Counted from the stretch's first letter, positions 25,219 through 34,503 are shown. The stretch is 51,412 nucleotides of DNA from Bacteroidota bacterium (GCA_003249935.1 QKHT01000089.1:1-51412), one strand, 5' to 3'. Notes: generated by a model not told the origin, from the sequence alone. Program-made: numbers and translations.

Positions 25219-27582
25219 TTATATTGATTCATGTTCGGTGCGCAAAATTATCTCTTCCTGAAGCGATTCTCCCAAATCGTTAAAATAATCGCTGTAACCA
25301 GCAACCCTGACAATCAGATCGCGGTACAATTCCGGATTTTTTTGTGCCTTTCGCAAAGTATCAGCATTAACCACATTGAGTTGAATGTGATGGCCGTAGT
25401 TCGAAAAGTAGGTGCGAATTAGATCCTTAACGCTTTCGTCTGCTTTTGGATGAGAAAAATAACCCGGCGTAAACTTTTGATTAAGCAACGTGCCACCGGT
25501 TTTTAAGTGATCGAAACTAAGTGCCGATTTTATTACGGCAGATGGGCCCTGAGTATCGGCTCCCTGTGCAGGCGATATCCCTTCCGACACCGGCATTCCG
25601 GCAATTCGCCCATCGGGTGTTGCCCCCAACACTTTACCAAAATAAATATGGCAGGTTGTTGGCAACATATCTACATGGGTAACAGCACCCCGAGGGGTAA
25701 TATGGCCATCTACTGCCGCGAAGAATGCATCGAAAACAAATTTTGCCTCAACATCGGCGTACGAAAGGTCGTTGCCATATTTTGGCGTTTGATATATCAA
25801 TATAGCCTGAAGCTGTCCCTGTCCGTTAAAATTTTCGTGCAATGAGTGTAACAATTTGTGCATTGTTACACTCTGTTTATCAAACACATGATATTTTATA
25901 GCCGAAAAACAATCGGTAACGGTTCCAATACCTACACCTTGAATATAGCTTGTATTATACCGTGCCCCACCCCTTCCGTAATCTTTGGCATTCTCGATAC
26001 AATCTTCAATAAACAAAGATAAAAACGGCGTAGGCATGTAATCCATAAACACCTTTTCGATAATATCATTGCCGCGAAGTTTTATTTCGACAAAATGGTT
26101 AAGCTGCTTTACAAAAGCAGCTCGAAAATCGTCCATTGTTTTAAATTGTAACGGGTCGCCGCTTTGCATTCCAAGCATTTTGCCCTGAACCGGATCGAAC
26201 CCGTTATTTAAAGTAATTTCAACTATTTTGGGCAGATTAAAGTAACCCGTTAAAAAATAAGCTTCCGTCCCGAACGCTCCGGCCTCAACACAACCACTGG
26301 CCCCACCGTTTGTGGCATCAACCCTGCTTTTTCCCTGGTTCATCAGCTCCTTAATAATTGCATCGGTATTGAATACAGAAGGTTGGCCAAAACCTGTTTT
26401 AAGAATATCTAAGGTATCAAGAATAAGTTTGTCGGGGTTTTTATGGCTCACCTGAACCATAGAACTGGGCTGAAGCAAACGCATCTCTTTTATTACAGAC
26501 AATATCAGATAAGTAAGATCGTTGGTACCGTCGTTACCCTCGGGGGTAAGTCCACCAAGGTTTATAAGCGAAAAATCGGTATAGGTACTGCTTTCCTGTG
26601 CAGTTATTCCCACTTTCGGGGGCGAGGGATGATTATTGAATTTTATCCAGAAGCATTGCAACAATTCCGTAGCCTGTTGAATAGTTAGCGTGCCCTGTAC
26701 CAAATCGGCACTAAAATAAGGCCACAAATTCTGGTCGAGCCGTCCCGGATTAAACGAATCCCAAGGATTGACCTCAGTAATTACACCTACATGAATGAAC
26801 CAATAATGCTGCAAGGCTTCGTGAAAGGTTTGGGGTGCATTGGCCGGAACACGTTGGCATATTTTGGCCATTGCCATTAATTCTTCTTTCCTAACAGCAT
26901 CCAATTCTGTATCGGCCATCGCCATCAGGGCTATTGCATGCCGTTCAGCAAACCGAACAATAGCCTTCGCAGAGGTCTTCATGGCCTCAAGTTGCCCATA
27001 CATTTCAATGTAATCGGGGCTGGCAGAATTCAAATCTTTTTGTTTTTTTTTGCACGCCGTTATTAAATCGTTCATGCCGGTTTGATAGAGTTTTTGCCCG
27101 GCAACAGTATGCCCGGGTGCGCGCTGCTCCATAAATTCAGTAAAAATTCCGGCAGAATATGCGTCTTTCCAATCATTCGGTAAAGCCGACATTACTCTGT
27201 CGCGATTCGTTTTTCCTGTCCAAAACGGTATAATCGATGCTTCGTAAATCTGCCGCATCTCTTCGCTTACCTTAAAGTTTACCTTCTGCCGCGAATGCAA
27301 AACCTCCAAATCTTCGAGTGTATGCAAACAAATTTCAGGATAAGTCGGTGTAGCTTTAGGTGCCGGACCACGTTCACCAACAATTAATTCGCCATCATTA
27401 ATACAAATAGTTTTCCGGTTCATTACATGATAAAACGATTTGGCACGCTGCAATGGCACTGTATCTGAGATTTCTATCATATCCCGATAAAATTCGGTAA
27501 CGAGCTCTGCACGTTCGGCCGATAGCGCATTTATAGCCGATAAACTCTGCTCGCGAAGTCGGTTTATTCTATTGGTTTTCAT
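25219..27582 (-). CDS. hypD: Glycyl radical enzyme, probable trans-4-hydroxy-L-proline dehydratase
   Basis: 787 aa, the length of HypD. The glycyl radical loop VRVAGYSDYFNDLGE near the C-terminus places the radical on Gly762. The thiyl Cys is Cys431 in GASGCVEAGAFG, with Glu433 two residues on, a signature of the dehydratase branch rather than pyruvate formate-lyase. Asp275 in NPWDSFNPGR and the segment ESSTYTDF (330-337) match HypD as I recall it. HypD removes water from trans-4-hydroxyproline to give pyrroline-5-carboxylate, which ProC reduces to proline. Other dehydratases of the branch remain possible. It sits 50 bp after its activase gene and 15 bp before a peptidase gene. It needs strict anaerobiosis. 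Confidence 0.82.
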   Translation of the reverse strand: MKTNRINRLREQSLSAINALSAERAELVTEFYRDMIEISDTVPLQRAKSFYHVMNRKTICINDGELIVGERGPAPKATPTYPEICLHTLEDLEVLHSRQKVNFKVSEEMRQIYEASIIPFWTGKTNRDRVMSALPNDWKDAYSAGIFTEFMEQRAPGHTVAGQKLYQTGMNDLITACKKKQKDLNSASPDYIEMYGQLEAMKTSAKAIVRFAERHAIALMAMADTELDAVRKEELMAMAKICQRVPANAPQTFHEALQHYWFIHVGVITEVNPWDSFNPGRLDQNLWPYFSADLVQGTLTIQQATELLQCFWIKFNNHPSPPKVGITAQESSTYTDFSLINLGGLTPEGNDGTNDLTYLILSVIKEMRLLQPSSMVQVSHKNPDKLILDTLDILKTGFGQPSVFNTDAIIKELMNQGKSRVDATNGGASGCVEAGAFGTEAYFLTGYFNLPKIVEITLNNGFDPVQGKMLGMQSGDPLQFKTMDDFRAAFVKQLNHFVEIKLRGNDIIEKVFMDYMPTPFLSLFIEDCIENAKDYGRGGARYNTSYIQGVGIGTVTDCFSAIKYHVFDKQSVTMHKLLHSLHENFNGQGQLQAILIYQTPKYGNDLSYADVEAKFVFDAFFAAVDGHITPRGAVTHVDMLPTTCHIYFGKVLGATPDGRIAGMPVSEGISPAQGADTQGPSAVIKSALSFDHLKTGGTLLNQKFTPGYFSHPKADESVKDLIRTYFSNYGHHIQLNVVNADTLRKAQKNPELYRDLIVRVAGYSDYFNDLGESLQEEIILRTEHESI

Positions 27583-27632
27583 TATGTATTGTTAATGTGT
27601 TTAAAATGATTAATACTGAGGGATTAATTATG

Positions 27633-28433
27633 TTAAATGCTGCCTATGGTTGCGTTGAATCCATGGGTGATATACAAGTTGCATATTGCCTCCATCTCAC
27701 CAGAAGATAATGGCATAACATCTATAAGCATATTCTTCATCTGCAGGTTTTTATATTTATGAAAACCTGCACGATTAAACGGCAATAAAAAAACGGGGTA
27801 ACATTTGGAATCCAAATCTGATAGCACTCTGATATTTTCCAATTGCATTTCAACCGATGAATTAATCCCCGGAATTAACGGAATTCGTAACCACACAGGT
27901 TTTTGTGCGGAACGTAGTGCCTTAAGATTTTTAAAAATGGGCTCATTCGACGTATTTGTAAATTCTATATGTTTTGCCCTATCTGCCAATTTTATGTCGT
28001 AAAGAAACAGATCGGTATTTTTTGCAGCATCCATAAGGCTTTGGCGTTTGCAAAAACCACTTGTATCAACAACGGTATGAATCCCGGCCGATTGACATCG
28101 TTCAAGCATCTCCAACAAGAACGCATGCTGCAAAAGCGGTTCACCCCCGGAAAAAGTAACGCCACCGCCTGATTGTGTCATCAGATCCTTGTCCTTAAGT
28201 ATTTCCTTCATTAAGGCCTCCGGTTCATACAAAACACCATAAGTTTTTGGCATCGAATAGTTTGTGCCATTTACACCATAACTTTCGGTAATGGTAACCG
28301 GAGACTTGGACTGACTTTCGGGGTTGTGACACCAGATACAGCTTAGCGGACAACCTTTAAAAAAAACAGTGGTCCGGACACCAGGTCCATCGTGAATACT
28401 AAAGCGCTTGATATCGAATACAATACCGTGCAT
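27633..28433 (-). CDS. hypE: Glycyl radical enzyme activase (radical SAM)
   Basis: 266 aa. The radical SAM cluster is Cys28-x3-Cys32-x2-Cys35 in GCPLSCIWCHNPES, after the PFL-activase signature FSIHDGPGVRTTVFF. It uses S-adenosylmethionine to install the glycyl radical on the partner enzyme. The stretch from about 40 to 85, where most activases of dehydratase-type enzymes carry a two-cluster ferredoxin domain, has no cysteine at all, so only one iron-sulfur cluster is evident. It is the first gene of the operon with the glycyl radical enzyme and the S9 peptidase. The hypE symbol follows from the neighbour. Confidence 0.87.
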   Translation of the reverse strand: MHGIVFDIKRFSIHDGPGVRTTVFFKGCPLSCIWCHNPESQSKSPVTITESYGVNGTNYSMPKTYGVLYEPEALMKEILKDKDLMTQSGGGVTFSGGEPLLQHAFLLEMLERCQSAGIHTVVDTSGFCKRQSLMDAAKNTDLFLYDIKLADRAKHIEFTNTSNEPIFKNLKALRSAQKPVWLRIPLIPGINSSVEMQLENIRVLSDLDSKCYPVFLLPFNRAGFHKYKNLQMKNMLIDVMPLSSGEMEAICNLYITHGFNATIGSI

Positions 28434-28521
28434 AAAAAAATATTAATTATTGGGAGAATAAAATTGCAAAACCGGCAAATGGCTAAACCATCCAGCAAGC
28501 AAAAAGGCCTTTACCGTTATT

Positions 28522-28560
28522 GTGATAAAGATTGGAGATATATGTATAGATAATTATCAC
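28522..28560 (-). promoter_or_regulatory. Inverted repeat in the upstream region of the hypE operon
   Basis: GTGATAA (28522-28528) and TTATCAC (28554-28560) form a perfect 7-bp inverted repeat 25 bp apart, about 90 to 130 bp before the activase ATG. It may be an operator or a leader hairpin. A minus-strand TATCTTCG at 28578-28585, one mismatch from the -7 consensus, could be the promoter. Its role is not shown. Confidence 0.35.
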
Positions 28561-28625
28561 GCTACATATGTTTAGTGCGAAGATAAAAATTTGTGCGAAA
28601 TATAACAATAAGAAATTGAAGGAAA

Positions 28626-29375
28626 TTAATTTACAATCAATTGATTTGAAAAAGCTTTGGAATTTCCGTCTATGCGAATAAAGTAATTCCCTTGCGCCAG
28701 ATTTTCGAGTTGAACCTTTAGAATTGAACCTTTTTGCTGGTTAATTGGATAAACCGCTTTTACATGTCCGTTGGCGTCGTAAACCTTGAGCACTTTACAA
28801 TGATCTTCAGGAATTTCGACATTGGTAAACGAATTGGTTACCGTAGGATACAAATTTAGCCGGGGCTGCTCGGGTTGTGGTTGAACCGGGGCTGCTGCTT
28901 TAAAAGATACATCACTGAATGCCACGGAACCCTGAAATTTTTTACCCGGATTAAGATACACTATCAAATAAACATTATCAACCAAATTTACCCGACTAAT
29001 TAAATCTCTGAGATCAAATACTATCCGCCCATATTCGAGACTTGCGGAAACATTTTGCACTCCTGATTTGGCATCTGAAACAAAATTTGTTCCATCGGAC
29101 AAATCAATTCTTATAGCCACATTTTCGGTGGACTTTACAGACAAATACAAAAAAGGATTATCAACAATTTCATTGGCTTTAACAACCACAGTGAACGATT
29201 CCCAAGGATTTTTATCAACCGATACTAAAATCTGATTATCTGCTGCTGCAAAATTGAAACTTCCATTGCCATACCAATTTGATACATTTTCTGTTGCATT
29301 AGAATTTGCCAAACATTTGCTGCCAATAATGAACAGAGAGAGAAACAGAACCGATATTTTAAATGTTAATTTCAT
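28626..29375 (-). CDS. Secreted protein with T9SS type A sorting domain
   Basis: 249 aa from the ATG at 29375 (MKLTFKISVLFLSLFIIG). I chose this start because a perfect promoter ends at 29394, which leaves the upstream ATG at 29396 outside the transcript and the one at 29387 with almost no leader. The signal peptide is followed by a beta-rich domain (about 25-165) that resembles carbohydrate-binding modules, a short Pro/Gln linker (VQPQPEQP), and a C-terminal sorting domain (NLYPTVTNSF, LKVYDANGHV, GNYFIRIDGNSK). Such a domain directs export through the type IX secretion system. The ligand is unknown. Confidence 0.85.
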   Translation of the reverse strand: MKLTFKISVLFLSLFIIGSKCLANSNATENVSNWYGNGSFNFAAADNQILVSVDKNPWESFTVVVKANEIVDNPFLYLSVKSTENVAIRIDLSDGTNFVSDAKSGVQNVSASLEYGRIVFDLRDLISRVNLVDNVYLIVYLNPGKKFQGSVAFSDVSFKAAAPVQPQPEQPRLNLYPTVTNSFTNVEIPEDHCKVLKVYDANGHVKAVYPINQQKGSILKVQLENLAQGNYFIRIDGNSKAFSNQLIVN

Positions 29376-29393
29376 TTGAAAATTCATCTGCTT

Positions 29394-29425
29394 CAAATTT
29401 ACAATAAAGTAAATTATAATCCAAA
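29394..29425 (-). promoter_or_regulatory. Promoter of the T9SS cargo gene
   Basis: On the minus strand, TTTG (29425-29422) and TAAATTTG (29401-29394) are 20 nt apart, a full match to the Bacteroidota consensus. It also decides the start codon of the gene. The remaining DNA to 29790 is AT-rich and shows no gene; a three-codon frame (ATG AAT GAT TAA at 29643) is too short to support. Confidence 0.8.
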
Positions 29426-29790
29426 TTATTTTACATTGTATTTACAGTTAAAAAACAATGCAAAATACGTCACAGTCAATCACAATTCATTTAATTATCT
29501 CTTTTTCTGTATATTATAACACTACAAATTTCTTTACAAGTTTCTTACGTCCACAATTTCATGTTAACTAAATTGTTAACCAAATCTAATTCCTCCTGAT
29601 AATGAGATAGTTACAAATTAACATTTAACACAAAAGGAAAAACATGAATGATTAATATTTTTAAGTGTTCACGGTTATGTACAAAACTTTTGCATTTGGT
29701 TCAACCAAACAAAAAAACGTGGCACAAATTAATGCTTAAATATAACCGGAAGAAAACCCACGGCAATGAATACCCGAAGTTGGGAATCTG

Positions 29791-30063
29791 CTAGTTCTTC
29801 GAAATCTGAAAACTATTTTTAATTTTCAGATACAAGATTGGAATAACCAAAGTAATGCAAATGATATTAGAAATAATGATAGGCCATTGCAAGGTACAAA
29901 TTCCATAATATTCCCACAGAAAAAGGCCAACAGTAAAGAAAATGTACATCCACAACGAAATACCTTCGGTATTTTTGGTTCTAATTGTTTTGATGGATTG
30001 CGGAACAAATGAGAAAGTGGTAAGCGACGCGGCTATAAAACCTAAAACTTGATATTGGTGCAT
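29791..30063 (-). CDS. SemiSWEET sugar transporter
   Basis: 90 aa with three membrane helices, the size of a half-SWEET. It is expected to dimerise and carry sugars by facilitated diffusion through the inner membrane. The PQ motif is at 21-22 in FSFVPQSIKTIRTKNTEGIS, followed by LWMYIFFTVGLFLWEYYGI in helix 2. A minus-strand TACTTTTG box at 30077-30084 is a likely promoter. The substrate is unknown. Confidence 0.92.
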   Translation of the reverse strand: MHQYQVLGFIAASLTTFSFVPQSIKTIRTKNTEGISLWMYIFFTVGLFLWEYYGICTLQWPIIISNIICITLVIPILYLKIKNSFQISKN

Positions 30064-30200
30064 ACTATTTTTTGGACAAAAGTAGTGCTTTTTTTGACGT
30101 ATAAAGTCCCGAAAGAATGACAGATGTATTTAAACTTAGCCGGATTTTCAAAATAAAACTATACGCTATCGAAATAAAATTAAATATTTCTAACACATAT

Positions 30201-30233
30201 TTTGTTACTTATCCAAATTAATTGATATATTTG
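30201..30233 (+). promoter_or_regulatory. Promoter of the Crp/Fnr-family regulator
   Basis: TTTG (30201-30204) and TATATTTG (30226-30233) are 21 nt apart, fitting the Bacteroidota promoter. The gene starts 34 nt after the -7 box. Confidence 0.8.
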
Positions 30234-30267
30234 TGTTGTATAACATAGCTTTGAAGCACACAACACA

Positions 30268-30969
30268 ATGGCCATTTTACAACCTGAAAAACAGTTTAGC
30301 GTTGAGCAATTACAACCATTCTACGGTTTCTTAAATGAAGAGGAACAAGAATTAGTTAAAGCCACGAGTATCGTACAACGGTTTAAAAAAAACCAGATAA
30401 TATACACCAATCAGGAGCAACCTCCGGGTTTATTTTGTTTGATGAAAGGTAAGGTGAAAATTTTTAAAGAAGGCGTTGGCGGTCGCGGGCAAATTGTGGA
30501 TTTAATTAAACCCATCGAATTTTTTGGTTATAGAGCATTATTTGCCGAAGAGAATTATTTAACATCTTCGATTACTATCGAAGAGAGTTATGTACTACTA
30601 ATACCACGCGATCATCTTAAATATTGTATCCGACAGAATAACAATCTGGCGATGTATTTTATTAAAATGCTGGCAAAAGATCTTGGCGTATCGAACCAGC
30701 AAACCATTTCGCTGACACAAAAACACATCCGTGGTCGTTTGGCCGAAGCATTGCTGTTTTTAAGAGACACTTATGGACTTGAAGAGGATGGTGCTACATT
30801 AAGTATTTTTCTCTCGCGCGAAGATTTGGCCAATTTATCTAATATGACTACTTCGAATGCGATTAGAACGCTTTCTAATTTTTCGTCAGAAAAACTCATT
30901 ACAGTAGACGGGCGTAAAGTAAAAATAATTAACGAAGAAGCACTGCGTAGGGTAAGTCTTTTGGGTTAA
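30268..30969 (+). CDS. Crp/Fnr-family transcriptional regulator
   Basis: 233 aa. The N-terminal cyclic nucleotide-binding fold (about 20-135) has GLFCLMKGKVKIFKEG and PIEFFGYRALF. The C-terminal winged helix (about 150-225) carries SREDLANLSNMTTSNAIRTL. The N-terminal cysteine set of oxygen-sensing Fnr is missing, so direct oxygen sensing by a 4Fe-4S cluster is unlikely. It has its own promoter. Targets are unknown. Confidence 0.92.
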   Translation: MAILQPEKQFSVEQLQPFYGFLNEEEQELVKATSIVQRFKKNQIIYTNQEQPPGLFCLMKGKVKIFKEGVGGRGQIVDLIKPIEFFGYRALFAEENYLTSSITIEESYVLLIPRDHLKYCIRQNNNLAMYFIKMLAKDLGVSNQQTISLTQKHIRGRLAEALLFLRDTYGLEEDGATLSIFLSREDLANLSNMTTSNAIRTLSNFSSEKLITVDGRKVKIINEEALRRVSLLG

Positions 30970-31026
30970 AATAAACCTTGTTCGCTTTAATTTGTTTACC
31001 AATATATGTTTAACAAATAACCTTTT

Positions 31027-31701
31027 ATGGCAAAAAGTGCATTAATGGATCAGATAGGCCGATTGATGGGCCTACGTTACAAATCGCATCCCTGGCATGG
31101 CATTGACATTGGCCGCGAGGCACCGGAAATTCTCACATGTTTTATCGAAATGGTTCCGACCGACACTGTAAAATACGAAGTAGATAAAGTTTCGGGATAC
31201 CTTAAATTAGACCGTCCGCAAAAATTTTCGAACTTCGCACCCGCATTGTATGGGTTTATTCCGCAAACCTATTGCGGAACCGAAGTGGGCAAACATTGTT
31301 GCGAAAAAACCGGCTATTCAAACATTGATGGGGATGGCGACCCATTGGATATTTGCGTATTAACTGAAAGCGAAATACCTCATGGCGACATACTTTGCCG
31401 TGCTATACCAATTGGTGGCTTTCGAATGATAGATGGGAACAAAGCCGACGATAAAATAATTGCGGTTCTTAAGGACGATATTATTTATGGCAGTTTTACC
31501 GATATTACACAAGTGCCCGAACAGGCGATTATTCGTTTAAAGCACTACTTCCTAACATACAAGGATTTACCTGGAATGGAGCGTAGTGTAGAAATTACTG
31601 AAACATACAATCGCGTGGAAGCCCTCGAAATAATAAAACACTCGATGAACGATTATGTAGATCGTTACGAAGGCTTAGCGTCGGCACTTCAGCATTTTTA
31701 A
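31027..31701 (+). CDS. ppa: Inorganic pyrophosphatase, family I
   Basis: 224 aa, a little longer than the classic bacterial enzyme. It hydrolyses pyrophosphate to two phosphates with Mg2+. The active-site signature DGDGDPLDICVL and the substrate region YEVDKVSGYLKLDRP are clear. The phosphate-binding loop continues in YGFIPQTYCG. It is followed 10 bp later by the phzF-like gene, with which it is probably co-transcribed. Confidence 0.95.
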   Translation: MAKSALMDQIGRLMGLRYKSHPWHGIDIGREAPEILTCFIEMVPTDTVKYEVDKVSGYLKLDRPQKFSNFAPALYGFIPQTYCGTEVGKHCCEKTGYSNIDGDGDPLDICVLTESEIPHGDILCRAIPIGGFRMIDGNKADDKIIAVLKDDIIYGSFTDITQVPEQAIIRLKHYFLTYKDLPGMERSVEITETYNRVEALEIIKHSMNDYVDRYEGLASALQHF

Positions 31702-31711
31702 AGAGAAGTAT

Positions 31712-32506
31712 ATGCAACTTTTTCATGTGGATGCCTTTGCATTGCAGCCGTTTGAAGGAAATCCTGCCGGTGTTTGTATACTTAACGCCGAGCCTGTTGC
31801 TGCATGGATGCAAAGTGTAGCATCGGAACTTAATCTGTCCGAAACAGCTTTTTGCTGGCCTCACAATAACAATTGGCAAATACGGTTTTACACACCTATT
31901 GCCGAAATTCCGTTGTGTGGTCATGCTACATTATCGGCGGTGTTTTGTTTGAACCACATCGGGCAAATTGCTGTGGGTGAGATGGTGTTATTGCATTCGA
32001 AGTTTGGTATTTTGTCGGCATGGGTAGAAGATGACGGAGGTATTGTACTTGACTTTCCGCAATTTAGCCTTGTTCCGGCAGTGATTCCACCTGAGTTGGA
32101 AGTTGCGCTGAATACACCGGTAAAAGAGTATTACAACACAGAGCAAAACTGGGTTGTAGCCATTGCGCCATCCGAGGAGTATGTTGAAAACGCCAAACCT
32201 GATTTTTCCTTACTCTTGCAAATAGGTATAGGACAGATTATTCTATCGGCAATATCGAAAAAAGAAGGCGTTGATTATGTAAATCGCTGTTTTGTACCAG
32301 CTTTGGGCATAAACGAAGATCCGGTTACCGGTTCGGCCCAATGTGCCTTAGGGCCTTATTGGGCTGGCAGACTTTGCAAAGAGACCTTAAATGTTTTTCA
32401 GGCATCGGTGCGAACCGGGTATTTACAGGTAAAGCCCACTGGTAACCGGATTTTAATAAAGGGAAGGGCGGTGTTGGTATTTAATCTGATTCCGGTAAAA
32501 AATTGA
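31712..32506 (+). CDS. PhzF-family isomerase/epimerase
   Basis: 264 aa with the diaminopimelate-epimerase-like fold of PhzF. Landmarks are FHVDAFALQPFEGNPAGVC at the start, the catalytic-type Glu44 in LNLSETAF, TPIAEIPLCGHATLS, and NEDPVTGSAQCALGPYW. No phenazine genes are present and Bacteroidota homologues are common, so a role in phenazine synthesis is unlikely. The substrate is unknown. It ends at a terminator. Confidence 0.9.
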   Translation: MQLFHVDAFALQPFEGNPAGVCILNAEPVAAWMQSVASELNLSETAFCWPHNNNWQIRFYTPIAEIPLCGHATLSAVFCLNHIGQIAVGEMVLLHSKFGILSAWVEDDGGIVLDFPQFSLVPAVIPPELEVALNTPVKEYYNTEQNWVVAIAPSEEYVENAKPDFSLLLQIGIGQIILSAISKKEGVDYVNRCFVPALGINEDPVTGSAQCALGPYWAGRLCKETLNVFQASVRTGYLQVKPTGNRILIKGRAVLVFNLIPVKN

Positions 32507-32513
32507 ATCATAC

Positions 32514-32549
32514 AAAAAAAGCCGGGCAGTAAAATGTCCGGCTTTTTTT
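32514..32549. terminator. Bidirectional terminator, phzF-like / DEAD-box
   Basis: The stem AAAAAAAGCCGGGCA / TGTCCGGCTTTTTTT lies between two convergent genes and has T-runs on both strands. Confidence 0.9.
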
Positions 32550-32565
32550 AGTTTACTATTGCAGG

Positions 32566-34365
32566 CTATCTGCGTTTTTTTCTTTTCATTTCAAAATCGC
32601 CACTTAACGCACCACCATTGGGGGTTTCCACATATTCGTGAGCAGCCAGTTCGATACCTTCGAAATTACGACCATTAAGTGAATTAATTAATCTGTCGGC
32701 GGCACTTTTTTCAATTTCGAAAAATGTGAATTTTTTCATCATATCAATACGGCCAATTCGAGGTTTTTTACGATCGCTGGCATCATTAACCAAACCAATC
32801 AGTTTTACCGGCGAGAGGTTTTGTTTTACACCTAAATTAATGTAAACCTTTGTAAATGAAGCATCATCTTCCGTTTTAGAGAAACGTTCAGTGCGCATTC
32901 CACCACGTTCACCACGATCTTCCGAACGTAAATTACGACGTTCCAACCTTGGCGCACGATCGTTCCGATCCCGTCCGAAATCCGATCGACCACCACGGTC
33001 GCCACGGTCGTTACCGCGTGCATTGCGTGGTTCGTGCATTTGCACATTAAGATCGCGTGCATTTTTATAGTAATCGAGAAAACGGTTAAATTCGGCAGAA
33101 ACAAATCGAGTTAACAGTTGCTCGTAATTCAAATCCTTGAGTTTTTCCATAACCTCCGGCATAAATTCGGCTATTCTGTCTTCGTCTACCGCCACATTTT
33201 CGACCTTTTCTATAAAGTGAAAGAGTTGTTTTTTACATACATCGGTTCCACCAGGCACTTGCTTGCGAATAAATGTTTTTTTCGACATTCGCTCTACATC
33301 ACGGATACGACCTTGTTCGCGGGTATGTACAAGTGAAATGGAGATACCACTTTTACCGGCACGGCCGGTACGACCGCTACGGTGAATATACACTTCCGAA
33401 TCATCGGGTAAATCGTAGTTGATTACATGCGTAAGATCTGTAACATCGATACCACGAGCCGCGACATCAGTTGCGACCAAAAGTTGTAAATGGCGGCTGC
33501 GGAAACGACCCATTACGTAATCGCGCTGAGCCTGAGACAAATCGCCATGCAAAGCATCGGCGTTATAACCATCGCCCATTAATTTATCGGCTACATGTTT
33601 ACAATCCTGACGTGTTCTGCAAAAAATTATGCCATAAATATCGGGATGAAAATCGGCCAAACGTTTTAATGTTTCGTATCGATCTTTAGCATGAATTACA
33701 TAATAATGGTGTTCGACATTGGTTGCAGCAATATTGGCTGCACTTGAAGCCACTTCGGTAGGATTATTCATGTATTGCTGGGCAATACGACGAATTTCGT
33801 GTGGCATGGTCGCCGAGAACAACATCGTTTGTTTTGTCGACGGTGTATCGGACAATATAAAATCCAAATCGTCCTTAAAACCCATATTGAGCATTTCGTC
33901 GGCTTCGTCGAGTACCATAAAATCTATTTTCGACAAATTGAGGGCACCACGACGTAAAAGGTCGGTTACCCGACCGGGTGTACCGACAACGATTTGCGAA
34001 CCATCACGCAGCGAACGGATTTGGCGCATGATATCAGCACCGCCATAAACTGGTGTTACATTTAAACCACGTAAGAACTTCGAGTATTTGGTAATATCCG
34101 ATGTAATTTGCAGGCATAACTCGCGTGTTGGGCAAATTATCATTGCCTGCACGTGGTTCTTAGACAAATCAACCTTATGAATAATGGGAAGACCGAATGC
34201 GGCAGTTTTGCCCGTTCCGGTTTGTGCAAGCGCAACCAAGTCGTCGCTGCTTGTAAGAATGTGTGGGATGGTTAATGCTTGAATTGGCGTTGGCGTTTCA
34301 AAGCCCATTTCTCCAATTGCTTCGAGAATTTCCGGTTTTAAGCCGGTTCCGGTGAATGTTGACAT
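32566..34365 (-). CDS. deaD: DEAD-box RNA helicase (DeaD/CsdA-like)
   Basis: 599 aa. The helicase core (about 1-370) has the Q motif FETPTPIQ, Walker A AQTGTGKT, DEAD in VLDEADEM, SAT, and HRSGRTGRAGK. A basic Arg/Gly/Asp-rich linker (about 445-500) leads to a DbpA-type RNA-binding domain (about 505-585, with KVYINLGVKQNLSPVKLIGL), and a lysine/arginine tail ends the protein. It unwinds RNA duplexes in ribosome assembly and mRNA turnover and is often cold-induced. A minus-strand TACCTTTG box at 34504-34511 gives a leader of about 135 nt, similar to that of the RRM gene. Confidence 0.95.
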   Translation of the reverse strand: MSTFTGTGLKPEILEAIGEMGFETPTPIQALTIPHILTSSDDLVALAQTGTGKTAAFGLPIIHKVDLSKNHVQAMIICPTRELCLQITSDITKYSKFLRGLNVTPVYGGADIMRQIRSLRDGSQIVVGTPGRVTDLLRRGALNLSKIDFMVLDEADEMLNMGFKDDLDFILSDTPSTKQTMLFSATMPHEIRRIAQQYMNNPTEVASSAANIAATNVEHHYYVIHAKDRYETLKRLADFHPDIYGIIFCRTRQDCKHVADKLMGDGYNADALHGDLSQAQRDYVMGRFRSRHLQLLVATDVAARGIDVTDLTHVINYDLPDDSEVYIHRSGRTGRAGKSGISISLVHTREQGRIRDVERMSKKTFIRKQVPGGTDVCKKQLFHFIEKVENVAVDEDRIAEFMPEVMEKLKDLNYEQLLTRFVSAEFNRFLDYYKNARDLNVQMHEPRNARGNDRGDRGGRSDFGRDRNDRAPRLERRNLRSEDRGERGGMRTERFSKTEDDASFTKVYINLGVKQNLSPVKLIGLVNDASDRKKPRIGRIDMMKKFTFFEIEKSAADRLINSLNGRNFEGIELAAHEYVETPNGGALSGDFEMKRKKRR

Positions 34366-34503
34366 TTTTTGTTTTTGTTTTAATTCCCGGAACTTGTTAA
34401 GTGCTTATCACTCTGCAAAATCGTAACGACTCCCGGAAATATTTATTAATAACCCAGATTGAACTCTACTCTTGAGACAATCACCCTTCTTTGAAAAGGC
34501 GTG

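Noticed and set aside
29643-29654. ATG AAT GAT TAA after an AAGGAAAAAC sequence, possible leader peptide
   Set aside because: Only three codons, and the following genes are on the opposite strand or 600 bp away.
31712-32506. Phenazine synthesis cluster
   Set aside because: Only a PhzF-family gene is present; the family is broad and no other phz gene occurs.
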